Assembly: GCF_003576645.1 (NCBI RefSeq)
Contig: NC_044917.1
Span: forward strand, 19,215,033-19,279,032
Length of the DNA: 64,000 bases
Direction: 5' to 3'
Source of the DNA: Ipomoea triloba
Taxonomy: Eukaryota > Streptophyta > Magnoliopsida > Solanales > Convolvulaceae
Shown: positions 10,558 to 20,561 of the stretch, one piece after another
Layout: every line of letters starts with the position of its first letter
Numbering within the stretch: the first letter of the stretch is position 1
Position numbers and translations under genes: made by a program
Notes under the pieces: model-generated
What the model saw: only the letters and a program-made list of their open reading frames with translations
Told to the model about the DNA's origin: nothing
Database searches by the model: none

Positions 10558-12344
10558 TGTTGGTCCCAAGGGGATGGGGTACAAGTCTAGAGGGGGGGGG
10601 GTGAATAGACTTGTATAAGATTTTGCAAATCTTTTTCGACTTCTCGTGTGTATTGGACTTAGGATGTTTAGGTCCGATACCTCACAAGATGAAGACAAAG
10701 TTTTATGCGCAGCGGAAAGGTTATCCCCTTTTTAGTTAGCACGAGTTTGAGTTAGTTCGAGAGGTGCGGTTATATGCAGTGCAGTTCGAGAATTAGATCG
10801 AGAGATAAAGACAGAAAGTAAATGCGAGAGAGATTTTTAAGTGGTTCGGCCAACCTGCCTACATCCACTCTTCTTCCAGAAACTCCCTGGAAGGATTGCA
10901 CTAAAACTTCCCTTTTTAGTACAATATCGAGCGCTTGAGCTTTGATCACGAAGCCCGCCTCAAGCCTCAGGTTTTTCGCCCCGCTTCTTGTTACTCCACC
11001 TATCGAGCACTTGAGCTTTGATCACCAAGCCCGCCTCAAGCCTCAGGATCTTCACAAGACAGCTCCCAGGTTACTCCGCCTCTCCTCAGGTTTTTCTCCC
11101 CGCTTCCAGTTACTCCACCTCTCGAGCACTTGAGCTTTGATCACCAAGCCCGCCTCAAGCCTCAGGATCTTCACTAGACAGCTGCCAGGTTACTCCACAT
11201 CTTCTTGCTTAATCCAAAGCAAGGACCTTTGGTTGTCACAGTTGAGTGTAACAAGCTCCAATCTGACCAAAAGCTATCGTTGAATCAACTTCGATGTAGA
11301 GCTGCTTCGGTCACCTTCTAGATGTATAGCAGTTTAAGCTTTGTAACTCTCTCAAACACTAAGATGTGTTCTCTCGCTATTTGGAATATCAGGATGATAT
11401 TCCAAGTTGAGCACTTGCACTTTTGAACGTTCTAAGCAGACACCTCTTAAGATTTTCGAATCGAACCAACCTCTTACGAAAAATTCCCCGTTTTTTTGAA
11501 CTTGTGTCTTCACGTCCTTTTTATATGAGAGTTAAGGAATAATTCCGTTGGAGGGAAAATTATTCCGTTTGAAATTTGTCTCCCATGTTGTGTATGAGAC
11601 TTGCATCTTTTCAACATTTTTCATGGAGTGGTGGTCTTGTAACTTGAACCTTTTGTTTGGTAGTGGATATTCCATAATCCACTTTCTTGAGTCCATGCTC
11701 CACTTGCTACTTTTGGTAAAAGTTACTCTTTTTAAATTCCCATTGATCCTCGTTTTAGGGAATAAGACTGACTTTGGATTAGTGCACCTTCTATCCGTTT
11801 GTTGTGGAATTCTGATGTGGCATTCACTTCTGGCACTTCCTTAATATTTTATCTCCATGATATTCTTCTTCTCCAAACTTTATTCATGCTTCCTGACCAT
11901 CATTCAGCCTTTTGGAGAAATGTCAGTTTATCGAGACCAAAGTTGATGTCTCGATTGTTTGATGTCTTGATCCCCATGTATCGAGAGATCTATCTCTCGA
12001 ACTCTGCTTATGTCTCGAACTGGGTTGTTGTATCGAGAGGTCCTACCTCTCGAACTATGCTTATGTCTCGAGACTTAGTTGATGTCTCGCAGACCCTTAT
12101 TCTTCCAGTGTTGTCCCGTGCCTTCTTCTGATCTATCTATAGGATTACAACACGAGACTTTCTAAGATGTTCACACAAGTTTACCTTAAGCTTAAATATT
12201 TTCCGAGTTGAGCTCAAGTTACCCGGTTGTATTTTCGCTCTTAGTTTACTTGTCGAACTTACATTGATTCCTATCTTTCGAGACTTAGGGGATTCTAAAA
12301 TACATTTTGGTATCATCAAAACTTAATACATTATGTTCCTAACA
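10558..12344. mobile_element. Solo LTR, 1,787 bp, TSD ATAAG
   Basis: The element begins TGTTGGTCCCAAGGGG and ends GTTCCTAACA. The ends are short inverted repeats (TGTTGG/CCTAACA), and a perfect 5-bp duplication ATAAG flanks it (10553-10557 and 12345-12349). It includes a long G run followed by GTGAATAGACTTG (10590-10615), a motif seen at the start of a widespread plant LTR family. There is no gag-pol, primer site or second LTR, so it is either a solo LTR or a non-autonomous element. Inside, the motif CGAGCACTTGAGCTTTGATC recurs with CCCGCCTCAAGCCTCAGG at about 10929, 11003 and 11122, and TCTCGA motifs recur at 11930-12090. The insertion is younger than the Helitron around it. Confidence 0.85.
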
Positions 12345-12997
12345 ATAAGCATACTTTCTATTCATCTTTAAAATATTGCATCAATTACATTTTTAGAACA
12401 TGATAAAAACTGTAAATAAACAAAAGTGTAAATCTATCCATAACTATAACAATATCTATGTGTAGTTACAATGGCTGCCTACTGAATATTGATTATAGAT
12501 GTGCCTAGTGCAATTTTTTTTACTTCTGCTCCAGTTGTTTGCCTTCTGCTTCAATTATTTGCCTTCTGCTACAACTTGAGTTCAATAATTGCCTTCAAAA
12601 CCAATTATTTTTTCACTTCTGCTCCAATTGTTTGCCTTCTGCTGCAATTATCTGCCTGCTACTCCAATTATTTGCCTGCTGCTACAATTATTCGCCTGCT
12701 GCTACAACTTAATCGTCAAGTACCTGAAAATCACAAATCTATACAAAAAATAACACTAAGCAGTATACTTTCTGCTTACTTAGATAAATTCACATTCATT
12801 AATGCAAGTAATTGTAGGCAAGATCAGAAAACATTAGCATAGTGAAATACAAAAACAAATAGATTGTTAACCCTAAACTATTAGGGTTACAAATTCAAGG
12901 GCCCAAACAGATTGTCCAAAAACCACATACTAATCCAACATCAACACTGTCATATTGTCCAAACACAGATTGTCCAAAGTACTCAATGTTCATCACC
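12345..12997 (-). repeat. RPA gene 3' flank with a ~21-bp minisatellite at 12525-12715
   Basis: About eight imperfect units of the type TGCTCCAATTATTTGCCTTC follow each other, varying between CTTCTGCTNCAATT and CTGCTACTCCAATT. The stretch lies downstream of the RPA-like stop at 12998 and is otherwise AT-rich; no ORF is supported. Confidence 0.6.
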
Positions 12998-15481
12998 CTA
13001 TTCTTTCTCATTCTCCATTTTCACTACAACCTCTTTCTTTTTCATTGATGGTTGTATACTTGAGAATTCATCCAGCAGACTTCGCTTCACTGCTTCGGTT
13101 TCATTCCCAGCTTCATCCTGCTTTCCAGGAGTAGCAGCAATAGGACTTTCTGTAGGATAATCTGAAAAAAAACCCTGAACAGATAACAAATAAGCATATA
13201 CTGCTAGTGAAACTTAAAAGGCTATTTGACTGAAATAATCTATATAAATACCTCATTTGTGTCAGAATCATCCTGTGTTAGTTGTAGCTTGGAAGAAAAT
13301 TCATCATCGTTATGCTGGATTAGCCCAGGACAGTAGGTTTCAAACATTTCAGGAAAGTGTTTGACTTGCAGTACTGGAACTGCATTATCGAGGTTATCAA
13401 ATGTTTCACTTTTCACAGAAATCTTAAAAAACAGACCTCTCCCTTTTAAATTCCTGATGTCTTTAGGAACCTTTGTCGTTACCTAAAACATAAAAAAAAA
13501 AGACCATTAGTGGTTAAGGCATTTTACTAATCTATTATATAGACATCTAAGTTAAGTTCAAAATCAGGGAACTCATAGATGGCTGCATAGCCTTCAATTC
13601 ATCTGCCTTTAAACACAACAACTCAAGAACATCACGGTCCCATAAAAGGAGTGGAGCTGTCCCATTAACATCAACCACACGAATTTTAAGCTTATATCTT
13701 AGGGTACCTTTAACAAACCGACCACCACATTTGCCACAATCATACATTCCAGAGTTGAGTTCCAACTTCTTATTACAATTTGGTTTAGGGCAAGAGTCGT
13801 AATACCAATCATTGGGATCAGACTCAATACCTATAATCTTGCATGGTACCAAAAAATCACCAATCTGCCATGAAAAAAAATAGATTTCTAATTCAATATG
13901 TTTTAAAAGTACATAACTACACTGGATTATTAAGAAATAGATACATCTCTTTTAGAAAAGATCTCAGATAATGTTGTGATCTGCATTTTTGTACTGCTTT
14001 CCACTCCACTTGTAGTACCATAACTGGAAGTAGAATTCGATGTAATGCTCTTCAAAGGCGTTTGCTGCTGCATAGATAGACTGAATACACAAATATGAAT
14101 CTGCTGTTCTCAGGTTTTAGAGATATGTAACATTGATATGTTAAAGAAATGCATCATACCTATTTCTGAATTCAACAAACTCCAAAGTGTTTTGGTTGAA
14201 TAGCAATTTTGTAGCATCATAAGAACTGCAAATTTTTACTTCTCCAGCTACACAAATATAAATTACAAAATTACAAAATCATAAGGATTAACAAATACTC
14301 ACGTATTGCAGGAACAGAAGAGTACAATACTGGAAATGAGTTCTCTGATTGCAGGAACAGAAAATTCACAAAGAAACTGAGGTAAGAACTTAGATAAGGA
14401 ACAAACTATTATCTACTAAAATTCTCAGATTCACTATAGTCTGTTTACACTACTGCAGATACTCAAGAAGAAAGAGGTAGATATTCCAGCAACACAAAGC
14501 TCTTAAGGAAGACATTAAAAAAGCACTATCAAGGTAACTGTTATGTAAAATTACACTTACATTTTTCGACCAGCTTAATCCGACCCATCTGAATTAGAAC
14601 AACCACTGGATCCAAAAGATCACTTTTAAAAAAAGGCTTCACTTTCTCTACATGGTCATCCCAGACAGTGCATTTCACTTGATTACCCCTGCATGAATTT
14701 TTTTTAAAAAATTGATGCATATTTTCAATCTGTAAAATAAAACATTTGAGGTTTGTGTAAACTTACTTCAAATCTTCAATCACAAAATCTATCAACCGAG
14801 AGGGTCTCCCATTAATCATCTTCTCCAATGGAGAGTATATTTCAACTACACGGCCAATGACATCTAGAAAAATAAAAGAAGTATTAGATCAGTAGTATTT
14901 AGTACTGCCTCAAAACCATGAAAAAATTGAATATTTTCTAACTTACCAACCAAAATATTTGCATCCAGTGTGTTCAGAACTTCAAATGGCTTTAGTCTAT
15001 ACATATACCTTGGAAAATCACACCCTTTATAAGGTTTGACCAATGTTTCAGAAAAAACTTTCATCATGTACTCTCCTTCACATGTCTTATAGCAATACCA
15101 ATGAGCAACTACCAAAATTTTTTTTATGCAGTACACATTTCCCTCTACAAAATCATTCTTCGGAGAAACACTCTTTCCTGGAATATGCAGGTGAATGTAG
15201 GAACCCTATAAATACAAAACAAAATACTGTATATTAAATAAACATTATAGCAATGTTTGTACTGCATTTTTTAAAATTTTTTACAATTTACAATTTACAA
15301 TGTTTTAGACATCAAAAAAATAATAGATTACCGCTTCATCATGGAAGACACACTCTCTGCTCTTGATTTGATCTCTTCCTCTACTGTACCAAACATTGTA
15401 GGTGCGCACGGCCCTCAATCTGATTGCAACTGAAGTATGGTCCTTATCCAACTCTTCAACTAATACATACATCGGAGCCAT
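12998..15481 (-). CDS. Helitron-borne RPA1-like single-strand DNA-binding protein, about nine exons
   Basis: Exons (plus-strand coordinates, read right to left): 15332-15481 (ATG at 15479-15481), 14947-15205, 14767-14863, 14561-14688, 14160-14247, 13945-14080, ~13550-13864, 13252-13482 and 12998-13174. Nearly all junctions are GT/AG and keep phase. The first exons give an OB-fold like RPA70 DBD-A (KDHTSVAIRLRAVRTYNVWY). The next three form a second OB-fold (NQVKCTVWDDHVEKVKPFF, then GEVKICSSYDATKL). The seventh gives the DBD-C zinc ribbon, C-x4-C-x12-C-x2-C. The last has acidic and lysine-rich residues (MKKKEVVVKM). No in-frame stop occurs except at the exon 7/8 junction, where I find no donor that keeps frame (exon 7 meets a stop at 13547). 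Known plant Helitrons carry such genes; a role in coating the displaced strand is inference. Confidence 0.85.
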
Positions 15482-15817
15482 AGAGTTTATGAAAATAGAA
15501 TAGATTTGTAGCTTTGCTTGTAAATTTCGAGCTGATCATCTCTGTTGTGTATATATTGGTAGCCCTAGGGTTATGTAATTATAATGGGTTGTATCCGAAG
15601 AGTCACGCCTGTCATTGGAAAGCCAAAGAGTTGTATCCATAAATAACTTAGGTTCAAATTTAAAATGTAACCAAATGATTCAATACAGAACACAGCCGCA
15701 ATAAAATTAATGTTCTCGGTTTCCCATGAAATTGGCCAAAACGGCGTAGTTTCCATTGGGCGGGAAACTGAAGATTTTTTTATTTACCAAAAACTTGTCT
15801 CTTTATATATATATAGA
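15482..15817 (-). promoter_or_regulatory. Helitron 5' terminal region and presumed RPA promoter
   Basis: On the minus strand this runs from the terminus TCTATATATATATAAAGAG through ACAAGTTTTTGG to the RPA ATG at 15481. TATA-like sequence lies at the very end of the element. No other gene fits here. Promoter function is inferred from position only. Confidence 0.5.
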
Positions 15818-16202
15818 TTATAGGCACAAAATATGATAATTACAAACACAATATATAATATGTTAACTATAGACACATAAAATGTTGGTTAATATGTTAT
15901 GTGTTTGCATTAACAATTTATATGTATGTAGTTATAATGTTACGTGTCTATAATTATATGTGATCTACCTTCAATCAGGGGTGAGCGCGGGGTGGATTTG
16001 AGAAAAATCGTCACCCAATCCGCTAAAGGCGGATTTGAAAAATCTTTTTTGCATCCGCAAAGGGTGCGGATCCTATCCGCTAATAGCATATTAGGTGCGG
16101 ATCAAATGACAGATTTTAAGTTTAAAAAATAAAATAATTTATAATACAAGATTTCAAACATTAAAAAATCAAAAATCAAAATAATGTACAATCCTTAATC
16201 AT
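15818..16202. other. Right arm of the split AT-rich inverted repeat, then a hAT-like end fragment
   Basis: 15818-15960 contains TTAACTATAGACACATAA, the near-complement of ATTATGTGCTTATAGTTAA left of the Helitron; together they look like two arms of one palindromic MITE. From about 15978, CAGGGGTGAGCGCGGGGTGG followed by repeated GGCGGAT/ATCCGC motifs resembles the end of a plant hAT element. No matching second end was found, so this part is a fragment of uncertain kind. Confidence 0.4.
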
Positions 16203-16373
16203 TAATACATTCGACATGACAATAGTGGAGGAGATACTCTAGGTGGATGAAACTCAGCCACCACAGCCAACGTACAAGTAGAGATTTAGAGGATTCTTGC
16301 AGAACAATACAGAAGAAGACGAGCTCTCGGAAGAAAAAGCCTCTAATGACCCAGATTGCCCAAGAATCATTGT

Positions 16374-16870
16374 TAGCGCTGTCAAAGTGGGTCAAAGTCT
16401 GCGGCCCTGTGGTGGGGCGGGTTAGAGCTACAAAAAAATGGCCCGCGAAAACACGGGCCTAAACGGGCTTGGCCCGTAGCCCGCGGGCCAAACCCTTTTT
16501 ATAAAAAAAAATGATTTATATATATAAATAAACTTGTGTACTGTGTTCGCATGTGAACACAGTACACTAAGATTATATAAGGTTATATATATAATCTTAG
16601 TGTGCGAACACAGTACACTAATTTTTTTTATATATAATTATATATATATATATTAATTTATTTATTTTATCTATTTATATTTAAAAGTTAAATTTTTTTT
16701 TAAAAGCTCGCGGGCCGGCCCGCGGGGACCGTCAACCCGCGTGGGGCGGGCTGGGGTTGCATGAACCCTAGCCCGCAGGCTTAGCGGGTTAGCCCGCAAA
16801 AGCCTGCTAAAAATTAGGCCCGTGGTGGGGCGGGCCTAATGGGGTGGGCCGGCCCGCTTTGACAGTACCA
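16374..16870. mobile_element. hAT-type non-autonomous element, 497 bp, 8-bp TSD
   Basis: The ends are TAGCGCTGTCAAAGTGGGTC and, on the other strand, TGGTACTGTCAAAGCGGGCC (15 of 20 alike). They are flanked by ATCATTGT (16366-16373) and ATTATTGT (16871-16878), an 8-bp duplication with one change, as expected for hAT. GC-rich arms full of GGCCCGC/GCGGGCC surround an AT-rich centre. Removing it restores the LINE ORF1 frame from PRIIV to SKEKRK. It encodes no transposase. Confidence 0.75.
16530..16625. repeat. Nested palindromes inside the hAT element
   Basis: GTACTGTGTTC-GCATGT-GAACACAGTAC forms one perfect hairpin (about 16539-16568). CTAAGATTATA…TATAATCTTAG forms a second, and GCGAACACAGTACAC returns a third time at 16603-16618. 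It may be a small foldback element inserted in the hAT element. Confidence 0.6.
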
Positions 16871-19029
16871 ATTATTGTAACAAGCAAGGAAAAGAGAAAG
16901 CTTAGGTGCTCATGGCGTCGAACTTTAAACATTCAAATCTTTGGTATGACAGTAGGGTATAACTACCTGCTCTAAGCAATGTGGCGTCCAGAAAGCCCCA
17001 TGGAGCTTAATGATCTTGAACATGACTACTTTTTGGCCAAGTTCGATTCAAAACGTGACTATGGTTATGCTAGGTTCGAGGGCCCATGGAATGTTCGAGA
17101 CCACTACGTTATTGTCCAATAATGGATGCCGAACTTCGATCCTCGAACGAATACAATGGAGAAACTTCTAGTATGGATTCGATTACCCGAACTTCCAATT
17201 GAATATTTTGAAGACGATTTCTTGATGAAGATAGGCCGGAAGATTGGTCGAGCGGTTAAGATTGATGATACTACGAGCTTGGCCTCCAAGGGAAAATTTG
17301 CTTGAATCTGCATAGAGGTGGATATGACTAAGCCTCTACTATCAAAGTTAAACTTGAACGAAAAGATCTGCCTGATAGAATATGAAGGTATACACCTGGT
17401 GTGCTTCAAATGTGGCAAGTATGGCTACAGAAGGGACCAATGCAGAAAAGAGCCTATGCCTCCTAACGATGAAATGGTCATTCAGAGGGAGGCTGGAATG
17501 AACTCTGAGCCGATTGAAGTGGGAGATTATGCACTAGTGCTACTCAAGAAGCCTGTACATGAAGACCCTCCATCAAAAGAAAAATTTTGGATCGTGGATG
17601 TTGGTTAAAGGCAAAAACATAAGGAGCCTGAAGAAGAGTGGCAGCGGGAACGATCATCGACAATCGGATGCAAACCTACCAAAAGAAGTAAACATAGCCA
17701 TGGTTTATAATAATAAGCTGTTTAACTCCAGGTTTGCACCCCTTGATGGAATGGGGGATGTTTTGCCAATGGAAGACATAGGAGACCAACCTCTGAACAC
17801 TGATTGCGAGAAGGCAGTTGTAGACAACGGAAACCACAAGAATGTGGACCAACCAAGCCCACCAGGATAAGCCCGGAAACAGCTTAGAGAACAACGATCA
17901 CCTCGATTCACAAACCACGGAGGTAGAGGAGGAAAACCAATTGTTTTAAGGAGAGCTGCTGCAGAAGATGAACACGTGGTAGTTAGGGGCTCATCAAGAG
18001 CACAAGCCCCCACCAGCATTGTAATGAGTCATTGGAACGACGAACAAGATCCATCGTCACCAATGGTTTATCAAACTCCAATCCTTAACATTTCACTGGA
18101 TGAGGGATTAGATTTCTTTGACTGCACTAATCCTTCAAACGATGCTATGGACGGGGATGTGAGAACTGCAGATCAGCTGGGCGTGCTTGCGGATTCTTGC
18201 ATGCATGCTTGCGTTTGTTTTCAATTGTTTTTTATTATGAACTTGCTTGTTTGGAATTCCCAGGGGCGGTCTGTGACACCCCAACTTTTCACAAGCTGAG
18301 ATAGCTAAAACTTTAACACAAAGCTGCCTATCTCAACTATCAACACAACATAGCGGAAGCGATTTATAGCCTAAGCGGTATCATGCCACACCTAGGTAAC
18401 ACACAGCCTAGATGCACAGGCTAACAAAAACTGAACTGTATAGTATATAAATCCTCAAACATGTCCAAAAGATCCAAAATCTAAAACACAAGAGTATATA
18501 GAATCTCATATTGGTACACAGGCCCAAAACATAAGTCTAAAACATAACAAACTAATCTAAGCCGCCTCATACGGATATATCTCTATCGCGCTCACGCTTA
18601 GACTTATTGCATACCTGGAAAACATACAAGAAACCATTAGCAAAAGACTGCTAAGCAACTACCATTCACACCCGCAAGGAAGTATAGATATATAGTAAGT
18701 TTTTAAATAGGTTTACACACCCATATAGAATATACACACCAACGAACTGTCGATATTTAAAATCGGATACTCAACAACAACAAGCTGAAAGAATATATAA
18801 ACCAAGACTTCTCATCAATACCAATATCCAACCGAATCACAAACTCAACCGAATACTCATAAGGAACAACCAAACCAGAATATATCAAAGAATAACCAAT
18901 AATCAACAAGATACAATACAACTCAAGAGTCAACAAAGAACCGAACAGACCTCAACCCAAGGATAAACACCAAAACCTTAACTTCCAACCCAAGTACCAA
19001 CTCTCACACCAATCACCAAGCCCGAAGTT

Positions 19030-19195
19030 AGTTCACAGGGGTAAAAACCCAATCACAGGGGCGAAAGCCCAGTCACAGGGGTATAAACCCAATCACAGGG
19101 GCAAAAGCCCAATCACAGGGACGAAAGTCCAATCACAGGGGTAAAAACCCAATCACAGGGACCGAAGTCCGATCACAGAGGCAAAAGCCCAAGTT
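19030..19195. repeat. 22-bp tandem repeat inside LTR A
   Basis: About eight units of the form AATCACAGGGGTAAAAACCC, with the variable part alternating between GGGG.AAA.CCC and GGGACGAAAGTCC. Each unit is itself a small inverted repeat (GGG…CCC). Confidence 0.8.
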
Positions 19196-20217
19196 AGTTC
19201 CACCGTTAGTTCATCCCCAAACAGCCCAAGAGATACTCAAAGATCCACCACTCCATATCCAACCTCAAACTCATCCTAAGAACAAAACACTCACAGTGTT
19301 CATCTCAGATTATGAACACAACAAACACTCAGGAAAAATAACCAAGGATTCAACCAACCAATACATCAAGATGATGAATCAAGAGACATGAATAAGTGCT
19401 CAAGAACCAAGGAAAAATACTCAGCATAATATCCCAACAAGTTCCAGAAACAAGGGTGAAACAACAAGACAACAGAACAACAAAATAACTACTGGAAACA
19501 GAAATCCAGAAGACCCAACTGATCAACCTGGCGGAACCACCTTCTCCGCCACACACGTCCGCCTCAACTGGCGGCACTCCCCAATGGATCACCCTAGTCC
19601 GCCGCCCTCTTCCGCCAGAAGGGGCGGGGCTGCCCAGCGGATCGCCCTCCTCCGTCACTCCCTTCCTCCGTTGTTCTTGCGGACCACTTAGGCGGGACAC
19701 ATTATACCACCTAACCTTACCGCAAGAGCAACTCCAAACCACACCCAGACCAGAACAGACAGAAGACGCAAAGTTCATTCCCAGAATACGAAAATAGGCT
19801 CAGATTACTCAGATTACAACTCCCAGAAGCCAAATAAACAAGGAATCCATACCAATAAATATCCATAAACATCTATATGCAAGGGATCAAGAACACAAGT
19901 TCATAATCCATCAAAAGTGACTTCACAGACAACAACAAATAGGCTAATAGCAAAGAAATACTCAGGATTCCCAATACTCCAAATAATATTCATAGATTAA
20001 GAGGGTAAAATAGATTTTAGTGGACATGCTGGTTACCTCTTGAAGCTCATTAATCCAAAGCAACACCAACTCTACTCATAAGCTAGGTCCATAATCACGA
20101 ACCTGAGAATTAATATAATCTAACACCGTCACTAACTACTAATAACAATGATATTAACGTTCCTAGTCGGTCCATTATAATCATCACCCGGGATCCATAA
20201 TTATTCACTATCGGACT

Positions 20218-20529
20218 CACTACAAGAAATATCGCATTCGCGACGGAACAATTCCGTCGCAAAACAGCCAAATTCCGTTGCGAAACAGGTTTCGCGACGG
20301 AATTACGACAGAATTCGTTTCCGTCGTCTATCAGCTCGTCGTATCTCCATTCGCGACGGAAAATTTCCGTCGCGAAATATGGCGACGGAATAGCGACGGA
20401 ATAATTCCGTCGCAATTCCCTCGCAATTTGGCAATGAAATATTAAAAAAAAAAATCAGGGTATCCGCGACTGTTCTTTGTACAACAGTCGCGGATACCTT
20501 TTAAAAAATTAAAAAAAAAAAAAAATAAA

Positions 20530-20561
<32 letters not shown>

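Larger units (their letters stand above)
1982..15817 (-). mobile_element. Helitron, 13.8 kb, carrying Rep/helicase and an RPA1-like gene
   Basis: On the minus strand the element begins TCTATATATATATAAAGAG at 15817, preceded by host A. It ends at 1982 with the hairpin CCGTG-TATCG-CACGG, an 8-base spacer GCCAACTG, and CTAG, followed by host T. TC…CTAG with a short hairpin just inside the 3' end, and insertion between A and T without target duplication, are the defining Helitron features. The minus-strand Rep/helicase gene (2094-6440) and RPA1-like gene (12998-15481) read in the same orientation as these ends, which supports one element of 13,836 bp. A solo LTR (10558-12344) is a later insertion, so the Helitron itself is about 12 kb. 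The Rep/helicase is broken, so this copy probably cannot transpose alone. Confidence 0.88.
16203..18271 (+). pseudogene. LINE ORF1 (DUF4283-like region and CCHC zinc knuckle), broken
   Basis: The N-terminal part encodes ASNDPDCPRIIV, then after the hAT insertion SKEKRKLRCSWRRTL. Next comes the ORF1 core (ESPMELNDLEHDYFLAKF, GYARFEGPW, WIRLPELPIEYF, KIGRAVKIDDTT). The zinc knuckle CFKCGKYGYRRDQC is C-x2-C-x9-C; the expected histidine position is occupied by tyrosine or arginine, so the knuckle looks mutated. Stops interrupt the frame in several places, for instance after HYVIVQ near 17119 and before ICIEVD near 17303. ORF1 of plant L1 elements is an RNA-binding chaperone. A long unconserved tail runs to the LTR insertion at 18272, where the endonuclease start (MNLLVWNSQG) is already visible. 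Confidence 0.75.

Noticed and set aside
19030..19195. CRISPR-like spaced repeats
   Set aside because: Units are contiguous 22-bp repeats in an LTR of a plant genome, without unique spacers.
19350..19778. 142-codon minus-strand open frame in LTR A
   Set aside because: It lies within a non-coding LTR, with no recognisable motif and GC-rich simple repeats (GGCGGA-like) explaining the lack of stops.
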